Source of the DNA: Aliidiomarina sp.
Lineage (GTDB): Bacteria; Pseudomonadota; Gammaproteobacteria; Enterobacterales; Alteromonadaceae
Length of the DNA: 64,000 bases
NCBI RefSeq assembly: GCF_022565475.1
Contig: NZ_JAIUMR010000011.1
Coordinates: 1 to 64,000, forward strand
Direction of reading: 5' to 3'
The position numbers and the translations under genes were made by a program. Numbering within the stretch: position 1 is the first letter of the stretch; each line of letters begins with the position of its first letter. Below, piece after piece: positions 27,106-37,036 of this stretch. Below the pieces are notes generated by a model. The model was not told the DNA's origin, ran no database searches, and saw nothing but the letters and a program-made list of their open reading frames with translations.

Positions 27106-27590
27106 GGCGTGGTGCGCAGTTGCCGCGGACCGACCGCACAAGTGCGAATGCGTCCTAGCGATGAAACCACGATGCGCAAGCTTTCTTCAGGTAACGCCTC
27201 GTGAAAGAGTTCAAAACGACCTTGGACGAAGCCGGCCATCCCCGAACCGGGGAAAAAGCGCGTTGCTTTAAAATTCCCGAACTCAGGATTAACGCGTACT
27301 TGCGGTGCGGGTGAGTTTGCTAATTTTCCGGTGGTCGTACAGTTGGCCGGACGTTGTTCATCAAACCACATGCAGACCTCACCATTATACGCAGCACCAA
27401 CCCAAACCACATGATTGTTGGCTATCGCATATAACCGTGCAGAGCGGACTAATTGGGTTAAGTCATCGGCGGCTTGTTGCAGTTGAAATCGATGCCGGTA
27501 CGTTTGTAATGACGGCAAACTGAGTAACAACAGAAAACCGAGAATACCACAAACTAGCATCACCTCGTGTAATGTAAATCCTCGTTCCAT
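27099..27590 (-). CDS. Minor pseudopilin, GspH/FimT family (PpdA-like)
   Basis: 163-aa type IV prepilin-like protein with leader MERG and FTLHEVMLVCGILGFLLLLS, followed by the GspH/FimT pattern (LTQLVRSARLYAIANN; then FFPGSGMAGF...FEL near the C terminus). First of four overlapping pseudopilin-type genes; pilY1 and pilE, which accompany them in some relatives, are absent here. About 80 bp separates it from ispH. Confidence 0.8.
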   Translation of the reverse strand: MERGFTLHEVMLVCGILGFLLLLSLPSLQTYRHRFQLQQAADDLTQLVRSARLYAIANNHVVWVGAAYNGEVCMWFDEQRPANCTTTGKLANSPAPQVRVNPEFGNFKATRFFPGSGMAGFVQGRFELFHEALPEESLRIVVSSLGRIRTCAVGPRQLRTTPC

Positions 27591-27673
27591 GAGCTGCCCC
27601 TATGTTCCTAGCTGTTAGGAACATAGGTTGGTTCGACAATTTACTCAAGACAACTCAGTAATGACCTACAACT

Positions 27674-28618
27674 TTAAATCGCGGTCACGCGCAATTCCGG
27701 TGGAATGGAGAAGGTCACGTTTTCTTCTCGCCCAGAACGCTCTTCGACGGTGATGTCCTTGCCGCGAGCCTGCAACCAGCGGACGACGTTTTGGACAAGG
27801 ATTTCCGGGGCAGAAGCCCCTGCGGTTACGCCCACGCGTTCAACGCCTTCAAGCCAAGCAGGGTCAATGCAGCTTGCGTCATCAATAAGATGCGCCCGCG
27901 TCCCCATTTTCTCAGCCAACTCGCGTAAGCGATTAGAGTTCGAGCTATTTCGCGCGCCAACCACCAGCAATACGTCGACCTCATTGGTCAAATCACGAAC
28001 TGCGTCTTGGCGGTTTTGCGTGGCGTAGCAAATATCGTCTTTGCGAGGCCCGTGTATTTCCGGAAAACGCTCTCTCAGCGCGTCAATAATATCCGCAGTA
28101 TCGTCCACCGACAGTGTGGTTTGACTCATGTAATAAAGATTACTTGGATCTTTCACAGCCAACTTACCGACATCAGCAACGGATTCAACCAAATAGATAC
28201 CACCTTGATCACTATTATATTGGCCCATCGTACCTTCCACTTCCGGGTGTCCGGCGTGACCAATCAAGACACACTCGTGATGACGGCGACTCGCACGTGT
28301 CACTTCCATATGCACTTTGGTGACCAGTGGGCAGGTCGCATCAAACACTTTTAAACCACGATTTTTGGCATTCTCACGCACCGCTTGCGACACCCCATGA
28401 GCACTAAAAATGACAATGCTATCGTCGGGCACTTGGTGCAGTTCTTCAACAAACACCGCGCCGCGCTCGCGCAAACCATCCACCACGTGTTTGTTATGCA
28501 CCACTTCATGGCGCACGTAAATCGGCGGCGAAAACAATTCGAGGGCTTGTTCGACAATGGTGATTGCGCGGTCAACACCTGCACAAAATCCACGCGGATT
28601 GGCTAAGATAATTTTCAT
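27674..28618 (-). CDS. ispH: 4-hydroxy-3-methylbut-2-enyl diphosphate reductase IspH
   Basis: Last step of the MEP isoprenoid pathway, an iron-sulfur enzyme that forms IPP and DMAPP. The 314-aa product has the three cluster cysteines C12 (GFCAGVDRA), C96 (DATCPLV) and C197 (CYATQNRQ), and the EVVHNKHVV active-site region. Its start overlaps the fkpB stop by 4 bp, within ribF-ileS-lspA-fkpB-ispH, the E. coli order. Confidence 0.98.
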   Translation of the reverse strand: MKIILANPRGFCAGVDRAITIVEQALELFSPPIYVRHEVVHNKHVVDGLRERGAVFVEELHQVPDDSIVIFSAHGVSQAVRENAKNRGLKVFDATCPLVTKVHMEVTRASRRHHECVLIGHAGHPEVEGTMGQYNSDQGGIYLVESVADVGKLAVKDPSNLYYMSQTTLSVDDTADIIDALRERFPEIHGPRKDDICYATQNRQDAVRDLTNEVDVLLVVGARNSSNSNRLRELAEKMGTRAHLIDDASCIDPAWLEGVERVGVTAGASAPEILVQNVVRWLQARGKDITVEERSGREENVTFSIPPELRVTAI

Positions 28619-29082
28619 GGCGCCTCCACACTGAGTATTTCTACCGCAAACGTAACTTCTTGACCGGCCAATGGATGGTTAAAGTCAACGGTCACGATGT
28701 CGGCAGTGACTTCGCGGATAATTCCCGGAATTTCACGGCCGTCGGGTTGGCCAAAAGCGATGATCGCACCGACTTCCGCGGGGGTGTCACCCGAAAAACG
28801 CACGCGTTCGATATGGTAAATATTTTCTGGCAACGGTTGTCCGAAGGCATCCTCGGGTGCCAGCGTGAACTCACGATTGTCACCGGCTTTCAAGCCCAGC
28901 AAGCAGTCTTCAAAGTTCTTCGTTAGGTTGCCATCGCCAATGGTTAGACGCGCAGGTTTTCCATGCACTTTCGTGCTGTCCGCAGCAGAGCCGTCGGCAA
29001 GCTTGATGGAAAAATGCATGACCACGTGACTACCTGGGCCAATTAAAACGGGAGAACTTTGTACAGCTTCGCTCATGTTCAC
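28615..29082 (-). CDS. fkpB: FKBP-type peptidyl-prolyl isomerase FkpB (SlpA)
   Basis: Cytoplasmic SlyD-like prolyl isomerase/chaperone. The 155-aa product has the N-terminal FKBP strand [18 protein letters not shown], the [22 protein letters not shown] loop, the inserted flap domain (about 85-130) and the closing [18 protein letters not shown] strand. It lies between lspA and ispH, as in E. coli. Confidence 0.96.
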   Translation of the reverse strand: MNMSEAVQSSPVLIGPGSHVVMHFSIKLADGSAADSTKVHGKPARLTIGDGNLTKNFEDCLLGLKAGDNREFTLAPEDAFGQPLPENIYHIERVRFSGDTPAEVGAIIAFGQPDGREIPGIIREVTADIVTVDFNHPLAGQEVTFAVEILSVEAP

Positions 29083-29094
29083 AGCTACCTTACA

Positions 29095-29601
29095 TTAAGA
29101 CTCTGATGATTTACCGAAGAAACCTTCATAAATCATTAAACCAGCACCAATGACGATGGCACTATCGGCGACGTTAAATGCTGGCCAATGATAGCTACCA
29201 ACATAAAAATCGAGAAAATCGACCACATAGCCTAAACGAATACGGTCGACCAAATTGCCAATTGCACCGCCAAGAATCAAAGCAAACGACCAGTTGGCGA
29301 TCACCATTTGTCGCGTTTGGCGCCGCAACAACCAAGCAATCACAGCGCTAATGGCTATCGCGATAACGGTAAAGAACCAGCGTTGCCAGCCACCTTGATC
29401 ACTTAAGAAACTAAAAGCCGCACCATAGTTCCGGACATGGACCAAATCGAAAAACGGCAATAGGTTAATTCGCTGAAACAAATCCATGTTGGCAACCACA
29501 AGCCACTTAGTGAACTGGTCAGCAAGCACTAAAGCAACAATAAGCCACCACAAGTGCCAGCCACTTTGCTGCCACTGCTCTGGTTTAGTAACCTTACTCA
29601 T
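29095..29601 (-). CDS. lspA: Lipoprotein signal peptidase LspA
   Basis: Inner-membrane aspartyl protease that cleaves prolipoprotein signal peptides (Pal and MlaA in this window are expected substrates). The 168-aa product has four membrane helices and the catalytic aspartates in GGAIGNLVDRIRLGYVVDFL and FNVADSAIVIG, plus the N-terminal DQFTKWLV motif. It shares a start/stop junction with ileS. Confidence 0.98.
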   Translation of the reverse strand: MSKVTKPEQWQQSGWHLWWLIVALVLADQFTKWLVVANMDLFQRINLLPFFDLVHVRNYGAAFSFLSDQGGWQRWFFTVIAIAISAVIAWLLRRQTRQMVIANWSFALILGGAIGNLVDRIRLGYVVDFLDFYVGSYHWPAFNVADSAIVIGAGLMIYEGFFGKSSES

Positions 29602-32453
29602 TAGGCAAACACTCGCACTTCACCGTCACCATCGACGTTGGTGACGCAACGGCCACACAGATCAGGATGCGCTGTAACTGCGCCAACGTCTTCACGATGG
29701 TGCCAACAACGACCACATTTCGCATGACTGGTGCGGGCAACGACAACCTGTAACTGTTTCATTTCTGTGCTCTCTGCGGTCGCCGGCGCTGCAGCAAGAT
29801 CAGCAACCGTCACCGCTGAGGTTAACAGCACAAAGCGCAGCTCATCCTCAAGTACCGCTAAAGTTTGCGCAAGTTCTGGGGCGGCATAAAGGGTAACTTC
29901 CGCTTGCAGTGCACCCCCGATCACTTCATTGCGACGTGCGGCTTCAAGTGCGCCATTGACCGCATCGCGGACGTCAATCAGTTGCTGCCATTGATCGTTA
30001 CTAACTTTGCCCGCAGCTAAATCGCTCGGCCAGTCTTGATACCACTCGGCGGTGAACACGTAGGTGCTACGCTCACCAGAGACCGGCTGCGGCATTTGCT
30101 GCCAAATTTCTTGCGCGGTAAAGCTACAAATCGGCGTCATCCAACGGACTAACGCTTCAGCGATGTGCCAAAGCGCTGTTTGGCACGAGCGTTGAGCGTT
30201 ACTATTGGCTTTCGCGGTGTATTGGCGATCTTTAATGATGTCCAAATAGAAACTACCCAGTTCAATTGAGCAGAAATGCATGAGTTTTTGCACCACACTC
30301 AAGAACTGATAGTTGTCGTAAGCGTCTTGGATTTCCGTCTGCAAAGCCTGCGCGCGGGCGACAATCCAACGATCCAATTCGACCATATCCGCTGCCGCCA
30401 CTTGATGTTCGGCTGGATTAAAACCGTTCAAATTGGCTAACAAGAAACGCGCGGTATTGCGGATACGACGATACGCATCGGCAGACCGTTTCAAGATTTC
30501 GTCAGAGACGGTCATTTCTGCCGTGTAATCGTTACTGGCAACCCACAACCGTAAAATGTCACCACCGAGTTTATTCATCACGTCTTGTGGTGAGACCACA
30601 TTACCGAGCGACTTCGACATTTTGCGACCGTGCTGGTCAACGGTAAAGCCGTGAGTAAGCACTTGCTTATAGGGCGCTTTACCTTGGGTCGCAACGCCGG
30701 TCAACAAGGACGACTGGAACCAACCACGATGCTGATCGGAACCTTCTAAATACAGGTCTGCAGGCCATTGTAAGTTCTCGTTTTGCTTCAACACACAATA
30801 ATGGGTGACCCCCGAGTCGAACCAAACATCTAAGGTATCCGTCAGTTTACGGTAGGACGAGGCGTCGTCGCCTAAGAGCTCTTTCGCGTCAAGATCAAAC
30901 CAGGCTTGGATCCCTTCCTTTTCCACGCGTTGGGCTACTTGCTCGAGTAACTCGAGCGAACGTGGATGCGGCTCAGCCGTTTCTGTGTGGATAAACAATG
31001 TAATCGGTACGCCCCACGTCCGTTGCCGGGAAATACACCAGTCCGGACGGCCGTCGATCATGCCAGCGATACGGTTCTCGCCCCACTCGGGCACCCAACG
31101 TACCTGCTTAATTTCGCTCAGTGCTCGGGCGCGCAAGCCTTGCTTGTCCATGCTCACAAACCACTGGGGTGTCGCCCGGAAAATAATTGGCGTTTTGTGT
31201 CGCCAGCAATGCGGGTAACTATGCTCGTAAGCTTCGTGATGAATCAGGTTGCCGGCGTCGCGCAACGCATCCACAATCGGGGTATTCGCTTTAAATACAT
31301 GTTGGCCAGCAAACAGTTCGGTGTCTTCTTTATAGACACCGTTGTCATTGACTGGGTTGTACACCTCTAAGCCGTACTCTTGACCGACCAAAAAGTCGTC
31401 GACACCATGGCCAGGTGCGGTATGCACACAACCCGTACCGGAGTCAGTGGTGACATGTGCGCCTAAAATTAATGGTACTTGGCGGTCATAGAGTGGATGC
31501 TGTAACTGCACCAACTCTAAATCAGCGCCTTTGCAGAAGCCAAGTTTGTGGTACTTGCGCACGCCGTAACGTTCCATCGCCGAAGTGACCAAGTCACTGG
31601 CCAAAATCACGCGTTCTGCAGCAATGTCATGCTCTGCGTCCGCTTCAATTTGTACCAGCGCATACTCAAGACTCGGTTCAATGGTGACGGCTTGGTTGGC
31701 TGGAATTGTCCACGGTGTCGTGGTCCAAATCAGTACACTAATTTTTCCTTCCCCCGCATGACCTTGCGGGTGCTCAAACTTGCTCACGAGCGCAGCTTCG
31801 TCGACTACAGGGAAACGAACATCAATCGCCGGCGACGTCTTGTCTTTATATTCAACTTCCGCTTCCGCCAATGCTGAACCACAATCGGTACACCAATGCA
31901 CCGGCTTAAAGCCTTGTTGCAAATGGCCACGTTCAATGATGGCACCAAGCGCCCGAATAATATTCGCTTCTTGGGCAAAGTTCATGGTCAGATACGGGTT
32001 GTCCCAGTCACCAAACACACCCAAACGTTTAAAGTCTTCGCGTTGCCCTTCCACTTGCGTCATTGCGTATTCACGACACTTGGCACGGAATTCCGCGTCG
32101 CTGAGCTTTTGTCCCGGCTTACCGTATTTTTTCTCAACGACCAACTCGATCGGTAGGCCATGACAGTCCCAGCCCGGTAAGTACGGTGAATCAAAACCAC
32201 CCATGGTTTTGGCTTTGACAATCATGTCTTTGATGATTTTATTGACCGCATGACCGATATGGATCGAACCGTTGGCGTAGGGAGGGCCATCGTGCAAAAT
32301 AAACTTCTCACGGCCTGCTCGCGCCTGACGAATTTGACCGTAGAGGTCATCCTGGTACCACTGCTTTAACATCTCAGGTTCGCGCTGCGCAAGGTTACCG
32401 CGCATTGGAAACGCGGTGTCTGGCAGGTTTAAGGTCTGTTTATAATCGCTCAT
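29601..32453 (-). CDS. ileS: Isoleucyl-tRNA synthetase
   Basis: Class Ia synthetase with a CP1 editing domain. The 950-aa product has the HIGH motif in [12 protein letters not shown] (about residue 57-68), editing-domain motifs ([23 protein letters not shown]), KMSKS ([11 protein letters not shown], about 600) and a C-terminal zinc finger CGRCW...CGRC. Length is close to E. coli (938). It follows ribF by 37 bp. Confidence 0.99.
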   Translation of the reverse strand: MSDYKQTLNLPDTAFPMRGNLAQREPEMLKQWYQDDLYGQIRQARAGREKFILHDGPPYANGSIHIGHAVNKIIKDMIVKAKTMGGFDSPYLPGWDCHGLPIELVVEKKYGKPGQKLSDAEFRAKCREYAMTQVEGQREDFKRLGVFGDWDNPYLTMNFAQEANIIRALGAIIERGHLQQGFKPVHWCTDCGSALAEAEVEYKDKTSPAIDVRFPVVDEAALVSKFEHPQGHAGEGKISVLIWTTTPWTIPANQAVTIEPSLEYALVQIEADAEHDIAAERVILASDLVTSAMERYGVRKYHKLGFCKGADLELVQLQHPLYDRQVPLILGAHVTTDSGTGCVHTAPGHGVDDFLVGQEYGLEVYNPVNDNGVYKEDTELFAGQHVFKANTPIVDALRDAGNLIHHEAYEHSYPHCWRHKTPIIFRATPQWFVSMDKQGLRARALSEIKQVRWVPEWGENRIAGMIDGRPDWCISRQRTWGVPITLFIHTETAEPHPRSLELLEQVAQRVEKEGIQAWFDLDAKELLGDDASSYRKLTDTLDVWFDSGVTHYCVLKQNENLQWPADLYLEGSDQHRGWFQSSLLTGVATQGKAPYKQVLTHGFTVDQHGRKMSKSLGNVVSPQDVMNKLGGDILRLWVASNDYTAEMTVSDEILKRSADAYRRIRNTARFLLANLNGFNPAEHQVAAADMVELDRWIVARAQALQTEIQDAYDNYQFLSVVQKLMHFCSIELGSFYLDIIKDRQYTAKANSNAQRSCQTALWHIAEALVRWMTPICSFTAQEIWQQMPQPVSGERSTYVFTAEWYQDWPSDLAAGKVSNDQWQQLIDVRDAVNGALEAARRNEVIGGALQAEVTLYAAPELAQTLAVLEDELRFVLLTSAVTVADLAAAPATAESTEMKQLQVVVARTSHAKCGRCWHHREDVGAVTAHPDLCGRCVTNVDGDGEVRVFA

Positions 32454-32490
32454 GCCATTTAGGTCCGTTTTATTTTGTACTGCAAGTGAG

Positions 32491-33516
32491 TTATTTGTTG
32501 TCTGACATATCGTCTAATGATTCGTGAAACGTTTCGTGAATCGTTTCGTGACACGTTTCATGTAATGCAGCGTCGTGCATGGCTGTGAAGAGTGCACGTG
32601 CCGTTGCTGCGTCTTCTTTAATTTGTGCTTGCAACTCCGCAAAGTCAGCAAATTTCTTTTCGTCACGTAACCACACTAAAGGTGTGACGTGTAGCGTTTG
32701 TCCGTACAAGTCGGGCAGTTCTGGCGTTGCTGCAAAGTCAAAAATATGAACTTCCAGCAACTCTTTATCGCCTGCAACCGTTGGCTTGCGGCCGATATTG
32801 GCGACGCCACCATATAACTTGCCCGCGGCTTCGACGTTCACCATGTAAACGCCATGCAAGGGTGAATGCAAGCGCTGTAAAGCGATGTTCGCCGTTGGAA
32901 AGCCTATCGTGCGACCACGTTTGGCACCATGCCGCACCCGCCCACTGAAGGTGAATGGCCGCCCTAGCATCCGTTCTGCCGCAGCAAAATCTGCGGTCGC
33001 TAATGCGCTACGGATGGCCGTGCTCGACACGCGAATTTCTTCGGTGCGATAACTCGCGGTATCAATCACGGTAAAGCCAAAATGCTCACCCGCACGCTGC
33101 AATAACTTAAAGTCACCGGTGCGGCCTTTGCCAAAACGAAAGTCATCACCGACCACCAACAATTTGACACCGAGCTTCGCCACTAACACGTCTTCAATAA
33201 ACTGCTCTGCCGTGAGGTTAGCAAAACGCGGATTAAATTGCGTCAGCAATACGCGATCAATGCCGTTCTCACTTAACAGCCGGAATTTGTCCTGCCAGCG
33301 ACACAACCGAGCTGGTGCCTTTTCCGGTGCGAATAACTCCAACGGTTGCGGCTCGAAAATCATCACCGCCGACGCCACGCCGTAACTCGCGGCTTGCTCA
33401 CGCACGCGCGCAAGCACCGCTTGATGACCCAAATGTACGCCGTCAAAATTGCCGATGGTAAGGACACACCCGCGATGCTTCGGCTTTATATTATGTAAAC
33501 CACGAATTAATTCCAT
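32491..33516 (-). CDS. ribF: Bifunctional riboflavin kinase / FAD synthetase RibF
   Basis: Converts riboflavin to FMN and FAD. The 341-aa product has an N-terminal nucleotidyltransferase domain with [11 protein letters not shown] (about residues 22-32) and SSTAIRSAL, and a C-terminal flavokinase domain (from about 185, [20 protein letters not shown]). It is about 25 residues longer than E. coli RibF because of a repetitive tail of His-Glu-Thr units ([19 protein letters not shown]) encoded by a 12-bp tandem repeat. Confidence 0.97.
   Translation of the reverse strand: MELIRGLHNIKPKHRGCVLTIGNFDGVHLGHQAVLARVREQAASYGVASAVMIFEPQPLELFAPEKAPARLCRWQDKFRLLSENGIDRVLLTQFNPRFANLTAEQFIEDVLVAKLGVKLLVVGDDFRFGKGRTGDFKLLQRAGEHFGFTVIDTASYRTEEIRVSSTAIRSALATADFAAAERMLGRPFTFSGRVRHGAKRGRTIGFPTANIALQRLHSPLHGVYMVNVEAAGKLYGGVANIGRKPTVAGDKELLEVHIFDFAATPELPDLYGQTLHVTPLVWLRDEKKFADFAELQAQIKEDAATARALFTAMHDAALHETCHETIHETFHESLDDMSDNK
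32521..32568 (-). repeat. 12-bp tandem repeat in the 3' end of ribF
   Basis: Three near-perfect 12-bp units (TTCGTGAAACGT, TTCGTGAATCGT, TTCGTGACACGT on the plus strand) and a decayed fourth. They encode the tetrapeptide series T-F/I/C-H-E of the RibF tail, in frame because the unit is a multiple of three. Confidence 0.9.
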
Positions 33517-33556
33517 AGGCGCGCGATTATACTGTAAACCCTATCCGCATGCATCC

Positions 33557-35179
33557 TTAATGGGCGCGAATCGCCCGTAATCGACCACCAAATAAGAACC
33601 AGCTCAATACGTAGGTCACACCGCCCGCAACAATCAAGGCCATCAACCAACGTGTCCGTTGCCAAAAATGCGCGGCGATCCATTCTGCGCTTGCCGGTAG
33701 CCACCACAGCAACACCACCACCATGACTAGGGTCGCCAACGCGACTTGGACAATAAAGCGGCGCGTTTGCGAACTGAGCAATAAGACACCTTCACGATAC
33801 AAAACGATTCCCAATAACGCTGCATTTACGGTACCGGACAACGCGGTTGCTAAAGCCAAGCCAACGTAGCCAAATGGGATGGCGAGAACAATGTTCATCA
33901 CCATATTCGCTGCCATCGCAATAATGCCATATTTCACTGGACGTTTAGTGTCCTGCCGCGAGAAGAAGCCCGTGGCTAAAACTTTGACTAACATGAAGCT
34001 GAGCAAGCCCGTCGCGTATGCCATCAGTGCATAGGACGATAACGCAGCATCATTCGGCGTAAATGAGCCGCGCTCAAACAAGACCAAAATCATTGGTTCA
34101 GCCAGCACAAACAATGCGGCCATGGCTGGCAATCCGAGCATCACTACCATGCGCACGCCCCAATCCAGTGTTTGCTGAAACTTTTCCAGTGACTGATCGA
34201 CGTGGCGAGCAGACAGTGCGGGCAAAATTACCGTCGCAATGGCGATGCCGAACAAGCCCAACGGAAATTCGAGCAAGCGGTCGGCGTAATATAACCAACT
34301 GATCGAACCGGTGACTAAAAAGCTAGCAATGACGGTATCTAACAATAAATTAATTTGGCTGACCGACACGCCAAATAACGCTGGAATCATTAAGGTGCGA
34401 ATCTTCACCACGCCCGGATCGTTCCAACCCCATTTCGGCATGACCAACAAACCTGCTTGTTTAAGAAACGGGAGCTGAAAAAGAAACTGAACGATGCCAC
34501 CAAAAAATACGCCGAGCGCCAAACCAATTTCGGGACGTTCGAGCATAGGGGCAAGCCAAAGCGCGGCAACGATCACCGACACGTTTAACAGGACCGGGGT
34601 AAACGCAGCCACCCCAAAGCGACCCAATACGTTGAGTGAAGCGCCCGCTAATGCAGTGAGGGTAATAAAGAATAGGTAAGGAAAGGTAATCTTTAATAAC
34701 AGGCTGGCCAACTCAAACTTATCCGCCTGCTCGCCGCCCTGCAACCAATCCATGAACCAGCCCATACCAAACAAGGCCGCGACCACGGGAGAAAAAATAA
34801 CCGCGAGCAGGGTCACGACACCTACCAATGTACCGAGCGTTCCGGCGACTCGCGCCAATAATAAACGAGTCTCATCCAGTGACTTACCACGGTGATACTC
34901 GGTCAAAACCGGTACAAATGCCTGCGCAAAAGCACCTTCAGCAAATAGTCGGCGGAGAAAGTTAGGAATTTTATTGGCGAAAAGAAACACGTCCGCAGCT
35001 GCGCCCGCGCCGACCAAGGCTGCAATAGCCACGTCGCGCACTAAACCAAGAATGCGCGACAAAAAGGTCATGACACTGACAATTAAACCCGAGCGCAGCA
35101 GACGCGGAGCGGGAGGTGGTGCAGTCGGCACTGATTCGTTGGCCGGTTTCGGCTCTCTTTTGGGTGTATTAATGCTCAC
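33557..35179 (-). CDS. murJ: Lipid II flippase MurJ (MviN)
   Basis: MOP-superfamily membrane protein that flips lipid II for peptidoglycan synthesis. The 540-aa product has a Pro/Glu/Ala-rich N-terminal cytoplasmic extension (about 1-28) not present in the compact family members, then 14 predicted helices. The family signature SRILGLVRDVAIAALVGAGA is followed by DVFLFANKIPNFLRRLFAEGAF. Start ATG at 35179; first gene of the minus-strand group leading to ispH, divergent from rpsT. Confidence 0.96.
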   Translation of the reverse strand: MSINTPKREPKPANESVPTAPPPAPRLLRSGLIVSVMTFLSRILGLVRDVAIAALVGAGAAADVFLFANKIPNFLRRLFAEGAFAQAFVPVLTEYHRGKSLDETRLLLARVAGTLGTLVGVVTLLAVIFSPVVAALFGMGWFMDWLQGGEQADKFELASLLLKITFPYLFFITLTALAGASLNVLGRFGVAAFTPVLLNVSVIVAALWLAPMLERPEIGLALGVFFGGIVQFLFQLPFLKQAGLLVMPKWGWNDPGVVKIRTLMIPALFGVSVSQINLLLDTVIASFLVTGSISWLYYADRLLEFPLGLFGIAIATVILPALSARHVDQSLEKFQQTLDWGVRMVVMLGLPAMAALFVLAEPMILVLFERGSFTPNDAALSSYALMAYATGLLSFMLVKVLATGFFSRQDTKRPVKYGIIAMAANMVMNIVLAIPFGYVGLALATALSGTVNAALLGIVLYREGVLLLSSQTRRFIVQVALATLVMVVVLLWWLPASAEWIAAHFWQRTRWLMALIVAGGVTYVLSWFLFGGRLRAIRAH

Positions 35180-35313
35180 AGTGTCCCTGTTGCTGCGTTG
35201 TGAACGTGTAAAAATTACACTGAATCATAAATTGCTTAGCAGATTACCACAAAATGGTTGCTTTTCACCGTTAAGATCCGTAATATCCGCGCACAATATT
35301 TCATCGAATCCGT

Positions 35314-35342
35314 TTGACTTTTTATCGCAAACGAGGCATGAT
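35314..35342 (+). promoter_or_regulatory. rpsT promoter
   Basis: TTGACT (35314-35319) and CATGAT (35337-35342) with 17-bp spacing, about 50 bp upstream of the rpsT start codon. Confidence 0.6.
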
Positions 35343-35394
35343 CCTCGGCCTTAAAAAGTCCGGCACAAGTTTACGAATTATCAGGAGTTTCACC

Positions 35395-35661
35395 TTGGCT
35401 AACATCAAGTCTGCGAAGAAGCGCGCGATCACGGCGGAAAAGAACCGTCGCCACAATGCCAGCCGCCGCTCAATGATGCGCACTTATCTTAAAAAAGTTC
35501 AAGCAGCTATCGCTGCTGGTGACCAAGCTCAGGCTCAGCAGGCATTTGCTGTTCTGACTCCGGTTATCGATCGCTATGCGACCAAAGGTCTGATCCATAA
35601 AAACAAAGCTGCTCGTCATAAGAGCCGTTTGAATGCTCAGATCAATGCACTTTCTGCTTAA
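35395..35661 (+). CDS. rpsT: 30S ribosomal protein S20
   Basis: Small-subunit protein binding 16S rRNA; 88 aa. The start is TTG at 35395, with AGGAG about 9 nt upstream, giving the family N terminus (M)[19 protein letters not shown]. No ATG fits; E. coli rpsT also uses UUG, where the poor start codon is part of S20 autoregulation. Divergent from murJ, as in E. coli where rpsT precedes ribF. Followed by a strong terminator. Confidence 0.98.
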   Translation: MANIKSAKKRAITAEKNRRHNASRRSMMRTYLKKVQAAIAAGDQAQAQQAFAVLTPVIDRYATKGLIHKNKAARHKSRLNAQINALSA

Positions 35662-35678
35662 TCGCTAGAAGCTGCAAC

Positions 35679-35706
35679 AAAAAACCGCCACATGGCGGTT
35701 TTTTTG
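35679..35706. terminator. bidirectional terminator between rpsT and the lipoprotein gene
   Basis: Stem AACCGCC / GGCGGTT with an ACAT loop, flanked by A6 on the left and T7 on the right, so it can end both the rpsT transcript (plus) and the convergent lipoprotein transcript (minus). Confidence 0.93.
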
Positions 35707-35770
35707 TATCTGCGTTTTGATCGTCACTGCAGTCGACGCTGTTACAAGCAAGTCTATATTACCACTGGCG

Positions 35771-36619
35771 TTACCGACGCACGCGTACACGCCATTGGCG
35801 CACCGCCACTGCCGCAAGTAACGCAAGCCAAGCGCCCCATAAACTCGTACCAAAACTAGCGCCTGAATAGCCGCTGCGGCGCTCAACTCGAGCGATGCGC
35901 TCGTTCTTCACCCGATCCTCAAAGCGTGCTAATTCAAATTTAAGGTTCTCGTTCATTTCTTCCACCGCAAGGCTAAAACCTTCACTGCGCTGCGCATTAA
36001 GCTCTGCGCTCGCTTCAACTAACGTTGTGCGATTTGCGGTTGTCGCAACACCTGGCGCACGAAACAACATGGTTCGCGAACGCACATCAAATACGGCAGT
36101 ATCGACAAATGTTTGCACTTCATTCTCGGTGCCTTTGACGACGTACGCGCCAGCAATGGTCCAATACAAGAGCGAGCTTTTCCGATCAAAGGTATTCACC
36201 ACTTGGTCATGCGAAACCAATGCCATGACATCAACATTGTATAAGCGCGCGACTTGGTCGAGTGTAGTAAAACCCTGACCGCCACTTAAGTAAGTGCTCG
36301 GAATCACTTCAATGCGATCAATATATTCATACTGAGCAAATTCAGCTTTCACCTGCTCAAGCAAGGCAATTTGCTGCGCATGAGGAATCTCACGATGCGA
36401 GCGTTGCGCCGGTACAAAGGCCACGCCGACCCGCAGCGGCAATGACAAGGTCGGAATCGTCGGTTCCAGTACTTCCCGTGACTTTTCGTCAGGGTATAAG
36501 AAGTTAACTAAACTACTCGACGACGTCGCTGCGTCGTTATAATTCATAAATGCCGAGCTGCACCCAAAGAGTCCAAACACTGCAACCACACCGCCTACGA
36601 CCAGAAGCCAATTACGCAT
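35771..36619 (-). CDS. Rhombotarget-type lipoprotein with C-terminal sorting tail
   Basis: 282-aa protein with a lipobox near the N terminus (VFGLFGCSSA, Cys20) and the family core SSSSLVNFLYPD, LPLRVGVAFVPAQRSH, LYNVDVMALVSHDQ and SLLYWTIAGAYVVKGTENEV. The C terminus is tripartite like a GlyGly-CTERM rhombosortase target: a small-residue stretch (GYSGASFG), a hydrophobic helix (LWGAWLALLAAVAV) and an Arg cluster (RQWRVRVRR). Such proteins are predicted to be lipidated at one end and cleaved at the other. The rhombosortase is not in this window. An acyl carrier protein gene lies just upstream in the same direction. Family assignment is from memory of the rhombotarget lipoprotein group. Confidence 0.82.
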   Translation of the reverse strand: MRNWLLVVGGVVAVFGLFGCSSAFMNYNDAATSSSSLVNFLYPDEKSREVLEPTIPTLSLPLRVGVAFVPAQRSHREIPHAQQIALLEQVKAEFAQYEYIDRIEVIPSTYLSGGQGFTTLDQVARLYNVDVMALVSHDQVVNTFDRKSSLLYWTIAGAYVVKGTENEVQTFVDTAVFDVRSRTMLFRAPGVATTANRTTLVEASAELNAQRSEGFSLAVEEMNENLKFELARFEDRVKNERIARVERRSGYSGASFGTSLWGAWLALLAAVAVRQWRVRVRR

Positions 36620-36654
36620 GCACAGGTTCCTTTTAGAAACACACTTGAATCGAT

Positions 36655-36915
36655 TTAAAGTTCGCGCTGATAAACAGCAACGAGTTCAGAAAAGGTATGG
36701 GGAATTTGGTCTGCTGGCAAGCGCGAAAACGGGTCATAGCCAGTTTTTTGTTCGAGACGAGCAATGAGTATAGCAAAACCGAGCGAATCAAGGCCGCTTT
36801 CAGTCAGTACCGTATTGCCTTCGATCACACCTAGCTCTTCCCGGCCAGTTTCTGCGGCAACTTCGTCCATGACATCACGAATGAGTTGTTCTACTTGATG
36901 ATTTCGAATGGTCAC
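36655..36915 (-). CDS. Stand-alone acyl carrier protein
   Basis: 86-aa carrier protein with the phosphopantetheine motif ESGLDSLGFAIL (attachment Ser44). It differs from the housekeeping AcpP (which has DSLDTVELVMA), so it is probably a specialised carrier, as found near amino-acid- or acyl-modifying enzymes. No adenylation or ketosynthase gene is adjacent; its neighbour 35 bp downstream is the rhombotarget-type lipoprotein. Function unknown. Confidence 0.88.
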   Translation of the reverse strand: MTIRNHQVEQLIRDVMDEVAAETGREELGVIEGNTVLTESGLDSLGFAILIARLEQKTGYDPFSRLPADQIPHTFSELVAVYQREL

Positions 36916-37036
36916 AACGCCCTCTTACAGCCGCTTTACAGCTTTGCCGTTAGTATTTCAACGCTTGTATTTGTTATGATTATGTTGCGAGTATACGCAT
37001 TTTGCGCGAAATTGCAGCAAAAAGATCTTCGCTGGC

